NCBI GenBank assembly: GCA_902798425.1
Contig: CADBWR010000019.1
Location: forward strand, 1-64,000
Length of the DNA stretch: 64,000 bases
Direction: 5' to 3'
DNA from: an uncultured Bacteroidales bacterium
Lineage (GTDB): Bacteria; Bacteroidota; Bacteroidia; Bacteroidales; Bacteroidaceae
Below, piece after piece: positions 42,581 through 51,943 of this stretch. Below the pieces are notes generated by a model. That model did not search any database and was not told the origin of the DNA. It was given only the letters and a program-made list of their open reading frames with translations. Position numbers and translations under genes: made by a program. Numbering within the stretch: position 1 is the stretch's first letter; every line of letters starts with the position of its first letter.

Positions 42581-43906
42581 ATGAAACAGAAAATGAAACC
42601 CGCCACTCTCTGCGTACAAGCAGGCTGGCAACCCCAAAATGGCGAACCGCGCGTGCTCCCCATCTACCAAAGCACCACGTTCAAGTATGACAATACCGAA
42701 GAGATGGCCGACCTCTTCGACTTGAAAAAGGAGGGCTATTTCTACACACGTCTGCAGAACCCCACCAACGATGTTGTAGCTTCGAAGATTGCCGCTCTCG
42801 AAGGCGGCGTAGGCGCCGTACTGACATCCTCTGGTCAGGCCGCCAACTTCTACGCCATCTTCAACATCTGCGAAGCTGGCGATCATTTCGTCACCTCTAA
42901 CGAAATCTATGGTGGCACATACAACCTTTTCGGAGTGACTCTGAAAAAGCTGGGCATTGAGTGCACCTTCGTTTCTCAAGAGGCCAGCGAGGAGGAAATC
43001 TCTGCCGCCTTCCGTCCAAATACGAAGGCGCTGTTTGGAGAGACCATCTCCAACCCTGGCGGTCAGATTCTCGACATCGAGAAGTTTGCTCGCATAGCTC
43101 ACAAGCATGGAGTGCCCCTCATTGTCGACAACACCTTCCCCACACCCATCAACTGCCGTCCCTTTGAGTGGGGCGCCGACATCGTCACCCACTCTACTAC
43201 GAAATATATGGATGGTCACGCCACGCAGGTCGGCGGCTGCGTCGTAGACAGCGGCAACTTCGACTGGGATACCTGCACGCATGTAGGTAACACCACTCCC
43301 GACGGTGCTCCGTCGGGCAAGGAGAAATTCCCCGGCCTCTGCACACCTGACGAGTCCTACCATGGTCTGACCTACACCAAGAAGTTTGGCAAGATGGCCT
43401 ATACCACCAAGCTCGTCGCACAGCTGATGCGCGACCTGGGCAGCATTCCGGCTCCCCAGAATTCCTTCCTGCTGAACCTCGGCTTGGAGACACTCCATCT
43501 GCGCATGCGTCAGCACTGCAAGAATGCCCAGCGCGTAGCTGAGTTCCTGGAGAAAGACGAGCGCGTGGCCTGGGTGCACTACTGCGGACTGCCCAGCGAC
43601 AAGAACTACGCATTAGGCCAGAAGTACCTGCCCAATGGTTCCTGCGGTGTCATCGCCTTCGGACTGAAGGGCGACCGCCAGACAGCTGTTCATTTCATGG
43701 ACTCGCTGCAGATGATTGCCATCGTCACCCATGTGGCTGATGCTCGCACCTGCGTGCTCCATCCTGCCAGTCACACACATCGCCAGCTCAGCGACGAGCA
43801 GCTGCGTGAAGCTGGTGTTGCCCCTGATCTCATACGCCTTAGCGTAGGTATCGAGGACTGCGACGATATCCTGGCAGACATCCGTCAGGCACTGGATAAG
43901 ATTTAA
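42581..43906 (+). CDS. metY: O-acetylhomoserine sulfhydrylase-type PLP enzyme
   Basis: A pyridoxal-phosphate enzyme of the Cys/Met-metabolism family, making homocysteine from O-acetylhomoserine and sulfide. The 441-aa product has YQSTTFKYDN, YTRLQNPTNDVVASKIAALE, SGQAANFYAI, and the PLP lysine in STTKYMDGHATQVGG (K208). SYHGLTY and the C-terminal LIRLSVGIED are also typical. Between FDW and KFPGLCTPDE lies about 20 extra residues, including TTPDGAPSGKE encoded by the palindrome at 43298-43317. A strong terminator follows. Confidence 0.92.
   Translation: MKQKMKPATLCVQAGWQPQNGEPRVLPIYQSTTFKYDNTEEMADLFDLKKEGYFYTRLQNPTNDVVASKIAALEGGVGAVLTSSGQAANFYAIFNICEAGDHFVTSNEIYGGTYNLFGVTLKKLGIECTFVSQEASEEEISAAFRPNTKALFGETISNPGGQILDIEKFARIAHKHGVPLIVDNTFPTPINCRPFEWGADIVTHSTTKYMDGHATQVGGCVVDSGNFDWDTCTHVGNTTPDGAPSGKEKFPGLCTPDESYHGLTYTKKFGKMAYTTKLVAQLMRDLGSIPAPQNSFLLNLGLETLHLRMRQHCKNAQRVAEFLEKDERVAWVHYCGLPSDKNYALGQKYLPNGSCGVIAFGLKGDRQTAVHFMDSLQMIAIVTHVADARTCVLHPASHTHRQLSDEQLREAGVAPDLIRLSVGIEDCDDILADIRQALDKI
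43298..43317 (+). repeat. In-frame palindrome in the sulfhydrylase gene
   Basis: CCCGACG (43298-43304) pairs with CGTCGGG (43311-43317) around GTGCTC, preceded by CACCACT exactly as in ligA. It encodes PDGAPSG. Confidence 0.75.
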
Positions 43907-43926
43907 CGAAACAAGACAAAAAAAAG

Positions 43927-43965
43927 AATCCTGCATGGAACATAAACCATGCAGGATTTCTTTTT
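43927..43965. terminator. Bidirectional intrinsic terminator after metY
   Basis: Perfect 12-bp stem AATCCTGCATGG (43927-43938) with CCATGCAGGATT (43947-43958), flanked by an A-run and followed by TCTTTTT. Confidence 0.9.
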
Positions 43966-44008
43966 GTTTGTTGGCAAACAGTGCCAGCATGTTAATCTCG
44001 CCAGCTGT

Positions 44009-44058
44009 AAAAAGAATTTGCGACAAACTTCAGTCTTTATCTGAAATCTGTCGCAAAT
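44009..44058 (-). terminator. Terminator of tRNA-Gln
   Basis: On the minus strand ATTTGCGACA (44049-44058 complement) pairs with TGTCGCAAAT (44016-44025 complement), with an inner CAG-containing stem, followed by TCTTTTT. It lies directly downstream of the tRNA. Confidence 0.8.
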
Positions 44059-44063
44059 CTGTG

Positions 44064-44134
44064 TTGGGGTACCCGGACTCGAACCAGGAAAGGCAGGACC
44101 AGAATCTGCAGTGTTACCATTACACCATACCCCA
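44064..44134 (-). tRNA. tRNA-Gln (anticodon CTG)
   Basis: The minus strand folds into a complete cloverleaf: acceptor TGGGGTA/TACCCCA, D-arm with GTAATGGTAAC, anticodon loop TTCTGGT (anticodon CTG), and T-arm CCTGG-TTCGAGT-CCGGG. The pair closing the anticodon loop is A-C rather than Watson-Crick. CCA is not encoded. Confidence 0.93.
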
Positions 44135-44262
44135 ATTCCTTGCACCAAGAAACCGTTTTCTCGATTGCGGATGCAAAGGTAATGCTTTTTTCTGAACCAG
44201 CAAAATAAATTGGCACTTTTTTAATAAAAAACGCAAAAAAAATCTTTTTCCCCGTCATTTTC

Positions 44263-44293
44263 TTTGTGTTGCGCTGGTTATTTCGTAACTTTG
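44263..44293 (+). promoter_or_regulatory. Promoter of the rsfS-ftsH operon
   Basis: TTTG 44263-44266, 19-bp spacer, TAACTTTG 44286-44293; rsfS begins at 44316. Confidence 0.75.
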
Positions 44294-44315
44294 CCCTTCA
44301 ATAAATCATTTTTTA

Positions 44316-44675
44316 ATGGAACAAACAGAACAACTAGTAGAAACAATTGTAAAAGGAATACAAGAGAAGAAAGGTCAGAGCATCGTAACAGCCGACTTGA
44401 CAGGCATTGATGGTGCGGTATGCAACTATTTTGTCATTTGCCAGGGCAACTCGCCCTCGCAGGTCGAAGCGATTACCGAATCCGTTGGTGAGATGGCTCG
44501 TAAACAGTTGGGCGAGAAGCCCTCCAAGGTTGCAGGGTTGGAGAATGCCCAGTGGGTGGCTATGGACTATGGAGACGTCATGGTTCACATCTTTGTCCCT
44601 GACACCCGTGCTTATTACGACTTAGAGCATCTTTGGGACGATGCGGGTTTGACACATATAGAAGATATAGACTAA
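44316..44675 (+). CDS. rsfS: Ribosome silencing factor RsfS
   Basis: RsfS binds ribosomal protein L14 and blocks subunit joining when nutrients are short. The 119-aa product has the family pattern: VTADLTGIDGAVCNYFVICQ, SPSQVEAITESV, and WVAMDYGDVMVHIFVPDTRA with the conserved YY-LEHLW. Its stop overlaps the ftsH start (TAATG), so translation is coupled. Confidence 0.94.
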   Translation: MEQTEQLVETIVKGIQEKKGQSIVTADLTGIDGAVCNYFVICQGNSPSQVEAITESVGEMARKQLGEKPSKVAGLENAQWVAMDYGDVMVHIFVPDTRAYYDLEHLWDDAGLTHIEDID

Positions 44676-46711
44676 TGGAACCACAGAATAACAAACCACA
44701 ACAGCAGATGCCGCGATTCAACATGAATTGGATCTATGGCATCGTTATCCTGTCACTGATTGTGCTTTACATCACTACCGGACAGGACAAATCGAGCATC
44801 AGTACGCAGGTATCCTACTCAGACTTCAAGGTCATGGTCACCAAGGGCTATGCCAAGGATATCGTAGTCAATAAATACCAGAACACGCTGGAGATGTACG
44901 TCAAGCCGGAGCACATCCGCGACGTATTCCATCAGGGTGTACAGCAGACGGGCAAGAATCCGTCCATATCGGTAGCCATTGGCAGTGTCGACCAGGTGGA
45001 GCAGTTCATCAATAAGGCACGTGAAGATAAGAAGTTCACGGGAAAGTTCTCCTACGACAACAGCAAGGACAACGATTTCTTCTCGTCCTTGTTCATGAAC
45101 ATTCTCTTCTTTGGCGGCATCATCCTGGTATGGATGTTCATTATGCGCCGCATGGGTGGCGGTTCACCGATGGGTGGTGCCGGCATCTTCAATGTGGGTA
45201 AGTCGAAAGCACAGATGTATGAGAAGGGCGGCGAGTTAGGCATCACCTTCAAGGATGTTGCCGGACAGGCTGGCGCCAAGCAGGAGATGCAGGAGATTGT
45301 CGACTTCCTGAAGAATCCGCAGAAATATACCGATCTGGGAGGTAAGATTCCTAAGGGAGCGCTTCTCGTAGGTCCTCCGGGAACGGGTAAGACACTGTTA
45401 GCCAAGGCTGTAGCCGGTGAGGCTGGCGTACCTTTCTTCTCCATGTCTGGCTCTGACTTCGTGGAGATGTTTGTGGGTGTAGGTGCCTCGCGCGTGCGCG
45501 ATCTTTTTGAAAAAGCTAAGAGCAAAGCCCCCTGCATCATCTTCATCGACGAGATAGATGCTGTTGGCCGTGCCCGTTCCAAGAATCCCGCCATGGGTGG
45601 TAACGACGAGCGCGAGAATACGCTGAACGCCCTGCTGACAGAGATGGACGGCTTTGGCACCAATAGCGGCATTATCACGCTGGCCGCCACCAACCGTGCC
45701 GACATGCTCGACTCAGCCTTGATGCGTGCCGGACGCTTCGACCGTCAGATACATGTTGACCTACCCGACCTTAACGAGCGCAGGGAAATCTTTGTGGTAC
45801 ATCTGAAGCCATTGAAGTTGGACGAGAATCTCGACATCGACTTCCTGGCACGCCAGACACCAGGTTTCTCCGGTGCCGATATTGCCAATGTCTGCAACGA
45901 AGCAGCGCTGATTGCTGCCCGCCACAATAGCGAAAAGGTATGCAAGCAGGATTTCCTCGATGCCGTAGACCGCATCATCGGTGGTCTGGAGAAGAAAACC
46001 AAGGTGATGACCGAAGCCGAGAAGAAGTCTATCGCCATCCACGAGGCAGGCCACGCCACCATCTCATGGTTCACCGAGTTTGCCAACCCGTTGGTTAAGG
46101 TGAGCATCGTACCTCGTGGCCGTGCTTTGGGAGCAGCGTGGTACTTGCCAGAAGAGCGCGTGCTACAGACCAAGGAGGCCATGCTCGACGAGATGTGTTC
46201 ACTGCTGGGTGGCCGTGCTGCTGAGGAACTGTTTGTTGGCAGCATTTCTACAGGTGCCATGAACGACCTGGAGCGTACCACCAAGCAGGCTTACGGTATG
46301 GTGGCCTATGCTGGTATGAGCGACAAACTGCCCAACCTCTGCTACTATAACCAACAGGAGTATTCTTTCCAGAAACCCTACTCAGAAGCTACCGCTAAAC
46401 TGCTGGACGAGGAAGTGATGAAGATGGTTAACGAACAGTATGCCCGCGCCAAGAAGATTCTGGAAGAGCACAAGGAGGGTCATGCCCAACTGGCTCAGCT
46501 GCTGATAGAGCGTGAGGTTATCTTTGCTGACGACGTGGAGAAAATCTTCGGCAAGCGTCCTTGGACCAGTCGTGCCGAAGAACTCATCGAGGCTCAGCAG
46601 CGCGCCGAGGCTGAACGCATGGCCGAAGAGCGTGGCAAGCAGTTGGAACTGGAAGCCAAGCAAAAGGAAGAGAAGGAAGCTAAGAGTGAAGAAGCTAAGA
46701 GTGAAGTGTGA
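44675..46711 (+). CDS. ftsH: ATP-dependent zinc metalloprotease FtsH
   Basis: A membrane-bound AAA protease that degrades misfolded membrane and regulatory proteins. From 44675 ([15 protein letters not shown]) it is 678 aa with two membrane spans (about 18-36 and 140-160), Walker A GPPGTGKT (233-240), Walker [12 protein letters not shown], the SRH GRFDRQI, and the zinc site HEAGH (456-460). The acidic/lysine tail includes [11 protein letters not shown], encoded by a tandem repeat that continues into the gap. Confidence 0.96.
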   Translation: MEPQNNKPQQQMPRFNMNWIYGIVILSLIVLYITTGQDKSSISTQVSYSDFKVMVTKGYAKDIVVNKYQNTLEMYVKPEHIRDVFHQGVQQTGKNPSISVAIGSVDQVEQFINKAREDKKFTGKFSYDNSKDNDFFSSLFMNILFFGGIILVWMFIMRRMGGGSPMGGAGIFNVGKSKAQMYEKGGELGITFKDVAGQAGAKQEMQEIVDFLKNPQKYTDLGGKIPKGALLVGPPGTGKTLLAKAVAGEAGVPFFSMSGSDFVEMFVGVGASRVRDLFEKAKSKAPCIIFIDEIDAVGRARSKNPAMGGNDERENTLNALLTEMDGFGTNSGIITLAATNRADMLDSALMRAGRFDRQIHVDLPDLNERREIFVVHLKPLKLDENLDIDFLARQTPGFSGADIANVCNEAALIAARHNSEKVCKQDFLDAVDRIIGGLEKKTKVMTEAEKKSIAIHEAGHATISWFTEFANPLVKVSIVPRGRALGAAWYLPEERVLQTKEAMLDEMCSLLGGRAAEELFVGSISTGAMNDLERTTKQAYGMVAYAGMSDKLPNLCYYNQQEYSFQKPYSEATAKLLDEEVMKMVNEQYARAKKILEEHKEGHAQLAQLLIEREVIFADDVEKIFGKRPWTSRAEELIEAQQRAEAERMAEERGKQLELEAKQKEEKEAKSEEAKSEV

Positions 46712-46740
46712 AGAATTAAGAGTGAAGAATTAAGAATTTA
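46696..46740. repeat. Tandem AAGAGTGAAG/AAGAATT repeat
   Basis: Begins in the last codons of ftsH and continues to the gap before cdsA. The same units encode ELRVKNEELRVEN inside the VirE gene at 16.5 kb. Confidence 0.75.
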
Positions 46741-46761
46741 CTACCGTTAATCATATAAGTT

Positions 46762-47613
46762 ATGAAAAACTTTATCATCAGAACGATTACAGGTATTATC
46801 TTTGTAGCAGCCATCGTCAGCTGTTTCCTTCGTCCGGAGGCTATGGTGCTGCTATTCAGCATCATCACAGGACTGACAGTATGGGAGTTTACCGGACTCG
46901 TCAACGAGCGCGACGATGTTGCCGTCAACCGTTTCATCTCTACCGTCGCCGGCGTGTACTTCTTCTATGCTATGACCTACTACTGCAGCGACATGTATGC
47001 AGGCATCGCCAAGAGTGTGGTGTTCATCCCCTATCTGGTAACCATCGTCTATCTGTTAGTGGCCGAGCTCTACCTCAAGCAGAAAGACCCCATACAGGAC
47101 TGGGCCTACACCATGCTGGCACAGATGTATATCGCCCTACCCTTCTCGCTCATCAACGTGCTGGCGTTCAACGCCACCAGCGAGGGTTTTGTAGCCTTTA
47201 ACACGCTGCTGCCCTTGAGCATCTTCGTCTTCCTCTGGGTCAACGACTCAGGAGCCTACTGTGTGGGCTCACTCATCGGACGCCATAAGCTGTTCCCCCG
47301 CATCTCCCCAGGAAAGTCGTGGGAGGGTTCCGTGGGTGGTGCCGTCTTCGTGCTGGCTGCCGCCTATGCCATCAGCTATTTCCTCGACCAGGAGCAGATG
47401 CTCTCCATGCCTGCTTGGCTGGGCTTAGGTCTGGTGGTTGTCGTCTTCGGCACGTGGGGCGACCTCGTAGAGAGTCTCTTCAAGCGCACCCTGGGCGTCA
47501 AGGACTCTGGCAACATTCTGCCAGGTCACGGTGGCATGCTCGACCGCTTCGACTCCTCCTTGCTCGCCATTCCTGCTGCCGTTATCTACCTGTACACACT
47601 GTCTATGTTCTAA
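46762..47613 (+). CDS. cdsA: Phosphatidate cytidylyltransferase
   Basis: It makes CDP-diacylglycerol for phospholipid synthesis. The 283-aa membrane protein has about seven spans and the C-terminal signature SLFKRTLGVKDSGNILPGHG followed by GMLDRFDS. It follows ftsH on the same strand after 50 bases. Confidence 0.95.
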   Translation: MKNFIIRTITGIIFVAAIVSCFLRPEAMVLLFSIITGLTVWEFTGLVNERDDVAVNRFISTVAGVYFFYAMTYYCSDMYAGIAKSVVFIPYLVTIVYLLVAELYLKQKDPIQDWAYTMLAQMYIALPFSLINVLAFNATSEGFVAFNTLLPLSIFVFLWVNDSGAYCVGSLIGRHKLFPRISPGKSWEGSVGGAVFVLAAAYAISYFLDQEQMLSMPAWLGLGLVVVVFGTWGDLVESLFKRTLGVKDSGNILPGHGGMLDRFDSSLLAIPAAVIYLYTLSMF

Positions 47614-47640
47614 ATATAATAAGGTGAAACATCAAAAGCC

Positions 47641-48597
47641 ATGAAGAAAACCCTCCTCATCATCCTGCTCTGTGTGTTTACATGCTATGCACACGCCCTC
47701 GACCCCGTCAAGCAATACGGCCAACTGAAGGTCAAGGGAGCACAGCTGTGCGACCAGCGCGGTAATCCCGTCACCTTGCGCGGCGTAAGCCTGGGGTGGC
47801 ACAATCTGTGGCCTCGCTTCTATAATAAGAAGGTGGTAGAGACCCTCAAGCGTGACTGGCACTGCTCGGTTATCCGTGCTGCCATGGGTATCATGATAGA
47901 AGACAACTACCTGGAGAACCCCACCTTTGCCATGCAGTGCATGACACCCGTCATAGAGTCTGCCATCAAGCAGAACGTCTACGTCATCATCGACTGGCAC
48001 TCGCACCTGACAAAGACCAAGGAGGCCAAGGAGTTCTTCGGCCGCATGGCACAGAAATACGGCAAATATCCACACATCATCTATGAGATATATAACGAAC
48101 CCATAGAAGACACGTGGACCGACCTGAAGAAATATGCCGCAGAGGTGATTGGTGAAATCCGCAAGTACGACCCCGACAACATTGTGTTGGTAGGCTGTCC
48201 CCACTGGGATCAAGATATTCATCTCGTAGCCAACAGTCCCATGATTGGTTTCTCCAACATCATGTACACCGTTCATTTCTATGCTGCCACGCACGGCGAC
48301 TACCTGCGTGAGCGCACGGAGGCTGCCGTCAAGAAGGGCATCCCCGTCTTCATCTCGGAGAGTGGTGCTACCGAGGCTTCCGGCGATGGCAAGATAGACC
48401 CTGAGTCTGAGGAGAAGTGGATACAGCTGTGCGAACGGTTAGGCATCAGCTGGGTATGCTGGTCCATCAGCGACAAGGACGAGTCGTGCTCCATGCTGCT
48501 GCCGCGAGCTACCGCCACTGGTCCCTGGCCCGACGATGTCGTCAAGGAGTATGGCAAACTGGTCAAGCAGCTGCTGACAAAATACCAGAAGATGTAA
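47641..48597 (+). CDS. Glycoside hydrolase family 5 (endoglucanase-type)
   Basis: A secreted beta-glucanase. The 318-aa product has a signal peptide (MKKTLLIILLCVFTCYAHA) and a GH5 barrel: GNPVTLRGVSLGWHN, VIRAAMGI, YVIIDWHSH, the acid/base in YEIYNEP (E153), VHFYAATHG, and the nucleophile in FISESGA (E240). No binding module is attached, so it is a bare catalytic domain. It may release sugars from cellulose or mixed-linkage glucan. Confidence 0.9.
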   Translation: MKKTLLIILLCVFTCYAHALDPVKQYGQLKVKGAQLCDQRGNPVTLRGVSLGWHNLWPRFYNKKVVETLKRDWHCSVIRAAMGIMIEDNYLENPTFAMQCMTPVIESAIKQNVYVIIDWHSHLTKTKEAKEFFGRMAQKYGKYPHIIYEIYNEPIEDTWTDLKKYAAEVIGEIRKYDPDNIVLVGCPHWDQDIHLVANSPMIGFSNIMYTVHFYAATHGDYLRERTEAAVKKGIPVFISESGATEASGDGKIDPESEEKWIQLCERLGISWVCWSISDKDESCSMLLPRATATGPWPDDVVKEYGKLVKQLLTKYQKM

Positions 48598-48635
48598 GAT
48601 GTATGATGGAAGATGTATGATGTAAGATGTAAGCT
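48589..48635. repeat. Tandem AAGATGTA/TGATG repeat
   Basis: Fills the gap between the GH5 stop and the sigma-factor start, beginning within the last GH5 codons (QKM). It matches the repeat before ribH. Confidence 0.75.
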
Positions 48636-49199
48636 ATGACAAAAGAACAAGATAAACTGGTTACAGCCAATATGGGCTATGTCGTTACACTGGCCCGTCA
48701 GTATAAGAGTGAACTATTGTCTACCGACGACCTCGTCAGCGAGGGAGCCATCGGCATGATGAAAGCTGCCGAGAAGTATGACGCCAGCCGTGGCAAACCC
48801 TTTGTCACCTTTGCCGCCCCCTACATCCGTCGCGCCATAGAGTCTGCCTTAGGCAAGATACAAGAAGGCGTCGACGTACGGTCTACCGACGAGTCACTGC
48901 CCATCGGCAGCAAGAACAACTTCACACTACTCAACGTGTTGGAAGACAAGGATGCCGCTAAAGCCGACGCTCTGGTCGAGGAGTCCACCCTGTCCGATGA
49001 CCTGTTGCAGTTTTTGGCCATACTCAACGAGCGCGAGCAACGCGTCATCAACCTCTACTTCGGCAATGGCTACGAGCGTCAGACCATGGCCGAGATAGCA
49101 GAGGCTATGGGACTGAAGCGCGAGCGTGTGCGTCAGGTGCGTGACCAGGCCCTGCGCAAACTGCGCCGTGCGGCCAAACGGAAGATTAAGGAAGATTAA
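48636..49199 (+). CDS. Small sigma-70 family RNA polymerase sigma factor
   Basis: The 187-aa product has a region 2 (LVTANMGYVVTLARQYKSEL, DLVSEGAIGMMKAAEKYDAS, FVTFAAPYIRRAIESALG) and a region 4 (LNEREQRVINLYFGNG, then TMAEIAEAMGLKRERVRQVR), joined by a short linker. Region 2 is of the RpoD kind rather than ECF kind, but region 1 and most of region 3 are missing. No anti-sigma gene is adjacent. Its regulon is unknown. Confidence 0.88.
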   Translation: MTKEQDKLVTANMGYVVTLARQYKSELLSTDDLVSEGAIGMMKAAEKYDASRGKPFVTFAAPYIRRAIESALGKIQEGVDVRSTDESLPIGSKNNFTLLNVLEDKDAAKADALVEESTLSDDLLQFLAILNEREQRVINLYFGNGYERQTMAEIAEAMGLKRERVRQVRDQALRKLRRAAKRKIKED

Positions 49200-49201
49200 A
49201 G

Positions 49202-50032
49202 ATGAAAAAACAAGTTGTATTATTACTTTTATCTCTTTTTTACCTATTACCCCTTCATGCCAAACTTGTCAAGGTACTGGCCATAGGCAATAGTTTCTCA
49301 CAGGATGCTGTAGAACAGTACCTCTACGAACTCGCTGCCGCCCAGGGCGACTCGCTCGTCATCGGCAATGCCTACATCGGTGGCTGTTCCATAGATACAC
49401 ACTACGACAACCTCATCAACAAAAAGCCCGCCTACGTCTACCGCAAGGTGGTGGGAGGTGTTAAGGCTGTGCGCAACAAAGCCACTCTGCAGTCTATCAT
49501 CCGCGACGAGCAGTGGGATATTATCACCCTGCAACAAGCCAGCCAACTGTCGGGCATCAGTAGCAGCTTTAGCAATCTGGCACAGCTGAAACGTCTCATT
49601 CTCAGCTACACCAGCAACCTCCACGTGCAGTTCATGTGGCACATGACATGGGCCTATGCAGAGAGTCTGACGGAAGAGCGCTTTGCGCCCTACGACTACG
49701 ACCAGCGCAAGATGTACTCCGCCATTGTCAGCACCATGCAGAACGTGCTGCCCGCGGTAGGTGGCTTTGTACGCATCATTCCCAGCGGCATCGCTATCCA
49801 ACTGGCCCGCTACCGTCTAGGCGATGTCCTCAACCGCGACGGCTACCACCTCTCTTATACTTTAGGGCGCTATACGGCAGCATGCACCTGGTGCGAGGTT
49901 CTCACAGGCAGAATAATAGATGGTAACCGCTACTGGCCTGCTACTATCAGTACCGAAGAGGCTACCATCTGTCAGGAAGCGGCTCACGAGGCTGTCTTTA
50001 TGCAACAGAGCGGCCGCTATATGGTGTTCTAA
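49202..50032 (+). CDS. DUF4886 SGNH-hydrolase-like protein
   Basis: The 276-aa product has a signal peptide (MKKQVVLLLLSLFYLLPLHA), then VKVLAIGNSFSQDAVEQYLY with the GNSFS block I serine, and WDIITLQQAS, matching the DUF4886 group. The C-terminal GYHLSYTLGRYTAACTW could supply the histidine. The substrate is unknown. It starts two bases after the sigma-factor stop. Confidence 0.82.
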   Translation: MKKQVVLLLLSLFYLLPLHAKLVKVLAIGNSFSQDAVEQYLYELAAAQGDSLVIGNAYIGGCSIDTHYDNLINKKPAYVYRKVVGGVKAVRNKATLQSIIRDEQWDIITLQQASQLSGISSSFSNLAQLKRLILSYTSNLHVQFMWHMTWAYAESLTEERFAPYDYDQRKMYSAIVSTMQNVLPAVGGFVRIIPSGIAIQLARYRLGDVLNRDGYHLSYTLGRYTAACTWCEVLTGRIIDGNRYWPATISTEEATICQEAAHEAVFMQQSGRYMVF

Positions 50033-50042
50033 TCTGCCAACC

Positions 50043-50777
50043 TTAGAAAGTCCATTTGGCTGCTATTGTCGGAATGGCATAGAACTTGTGGTTGTTGCCC
50101 TCGTTGTCGAAGACAAAGTTGTTGCTGAGTTCCACCTCAGTACCTATGCTGACATTCACATCGTCCATACCCTTCAGCTTGTTGAAGTTAAACCAGAACT
50201 GAGGCTCACTCAGTACAATCAGTTTGCCGCAAACGTCCTTGTCATACCAGACATCCACAAAACCTGAACAGGTAAAAAGTCCGCCAGAGAAGTTGCAGCC
50301 CCATACGCCAGTAACCTGGAAACCATTAAAGGCACCACGGTTAAAACCCTTGAAATAGTACTTGTACATAGCCTGCAGAGAGAACGTCTTCGAGAAATCC
50401 CCACTCGCCCAGTTCCATGCCAGACCACCCAAGAATGCATGCTGGAAACGGTTGCCAATACTCGTATGCTCGATGGTTGTGGCACCACCGTTATATTCCA
50501 AATGGAGGGCAAAGGGCGACTGCTTGGCCAGATTAAACTCACGCGATATCTCCCAATAGCAGCCAGCAGTGCCATCGGTGTAATAGTCGATATCGGTAAA
50601 CATAAACGTGCTACCCCACTTATCGGGTTTAAACATCTCAACAGTGGTAGTTACGTTGGGGCGTCCCGACAAACCGCCATACAGTGAATGTCCGAGATCG
50701 TAGTGCAGCTGAATGTTCTGTGCGCCAACTGTCAGTGCGCCTGCCATCAAGGCAATAGAAAGGAGAAATTTTCTCAT
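50043..50777 (-). CDS. DUF5020 outer-membrane protein
   Basis: Start at 50777 (MRKFLLSIALMAGALTVGA) gives a signal peptide. The 244-aa protein has strands typical of a barrel: GSTFMFTDIDYYTDGTAGCY, QHAFLGGLAWNWASGDFSKT and a final AIPTIAAKWTF, matching DUF5020, a Bacteroidetes family related to nucleoside-channel-like barrels. It is convergent with the DUF4886 gene. Confidence 0.85.
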   Translation of the reverse strand: MRKFLLSIALMAGALTVGAQNIQLHYDLGHSLYGGLSGRPNVTTTVEMFKPDKWGSTFMFTDIDYYTDGTAGCYWEISREFNLAKQSPFALHLEYNGGATTIEHTSIGNRFQHAFLGGLAWNWASGDFSKTFSLQAMYKYYFKGFNRGAFNGFQVTGVWGCNFSGGLFTCSGFVDVWYDKDVCGKLIVLSEPQFWFNFNKLKGMDDVNVSIGTEVELSNNFVFDNEGNNHKFYAIPTIAAKWTF

Positions 50778-50794
50778 AGCTAAAAAAATAATGT

Positions 50795-51937
50795 TCAACG
50801 TTCTTCGTTCAACGTATTAATCATCACCCGTGCTGCTTTCTCGGGAGCATCGCTCTCGCCTAGCAGCCGGTGTATTTCTTCATAGTCCTTCAGCATCTCT
50901 TCACGCTTGCTGCCGCCAGGCAGAATGGTCTCCAGTTCCCGACGGATATTATCCACGCTGAACGTGTCAGCGACCAGTTCCTTGACGACCTCACGGTTAG
51001 CTATCAGGTTGACCAGCGACACGTAGGGAACCTTCAGCAGACGACGTTTCAAGAAGCCAATCAGTTTAGCCAAAGGGGTCTTATAGCACACCACTTGTGG
51101 CACGCGGAACATACAGGTTTCCAGCGTCGCTGTACCACTGGTCACTAATGCTGCCGTGGCTTGTGACAACAGCGCGAAGGTCTCGTTCTTCACCATCCGC
51201 ACCTTGCTGCCTTTCAGGAACTGCTCATAGTAGGACGACTCAATGCCTGGGGCACCAGCCAATACCAAGTCGTAGCGGTCTGCCAGATGGCGTGTTGCCT
51301 CAATCATAGCAGGCAGGTTGTCCTTGATTTCCTGCTTGCGCGAACCGGCTAACAGCGCAATAAGCCTTCCCTTATCCCCCTCCAAAGGCAGGGGGCGACT
51401 CGTCAGATACGCCCTTACCTCACTGGCTGTGGGATTGCCCACATAGTGGATGGGATAGTGGTGCTTCTTCTCAAAGAAGTCCACCTCAAAAGGCAGTATC
51501 GAGAACAGCTCATCGACGTCGCGCTTGATGTTCTTGATGCGGTATTCCTTCCACGCCCATATCTTCGGCGCTATGTAGTAATAGACTCTTGGCTTGAGGC
51601 TGTTAGCCGTTAACCGTTGGTTGTGGAGATATTCCGCTATCTTGAGGTTAAAGCCCGGATAGTCCACCAGAATTACCACGTCGGGCTGCCACTCCAGAAT
51701 GTCTTGCTTGCACATGCGCATATTCTTCAGAATGGTGGGCAGATGCAGCAGCACGGGTACAAAACCCATATAGGCCAGTTCGCTATAGTGCTTCACACGG
51801 GTTCCCCCTACGGCAGTCATCAAGTCACCGCCAAAGAAGCGGAACTCTGCAGCAGCATCTTGCCGCTGCAACTGTTGCATCAGGTGCGACGCATGCAGGT
51901 CGCCACTGGCCTCACCGACTATCAGGTAGTACTTCAC
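50795..51937 (-). CDS. lpxB: Lipid-A-disaccharide synthase
   Basis: It joins UDP-diacylglucosamine and lipid X in lipid A synthesis. The 380-aa product begins MKYYLIVGEASGDLHASHLM and has YIAPKIWAWKEYRIKNI, YVGNPTASEV, ALLAGSRKQEIKDNLP and LVTSGTATLETCM, all conserved in LpxB. Two stretches, TANSLKP and SRPLPLEGDKG, are encoded by repeat-like or palindromic DNA (51598-51622 and 51376-51395) and sit in loops. Confidence 0.95.
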   Translation of the reverse strand: MKYYLIVGEASGDLHASHLMQQLQRQDAAAEFRFFGGDLMTAVGGTRVKHYSELAYMGFVPVLLHLPTILKNMRMCKQDILEWQPDVVILVDYPGFNLKIAEYLHNQRLTANSLKPRVYYYIAPKIWAWKEYRIKNIKRDVDELFSILPFEVDFFEKKHHYPIHYVGNPTASEVRAYLTSRPLPLEGDKGRLIALLAGSRKQEIKDNLPAMIEATRHLADRYDLVLAGAPGIESSYYEQFLKGSKVRMVKNETFALLSQATAALVTSGTATLETCMFRVPQVVCYKTPLAKLIGFLKRRLLKVPYVSLVNLIANREVVKELVADTFSVDNIRRELETILPGGSKREEMLKDYEEIHRLLGESDAPEKAARVMINTLNEER

Positions 51938-51943
51938 TTTTAA

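Noticed and set aside
42545-43579. 344-codon minus-strand frame opposite the sulfhydrylase gene
   Set aside because: It is a GC-driven shadow; the plus-strand frame has all PLP-enzyme motifs.
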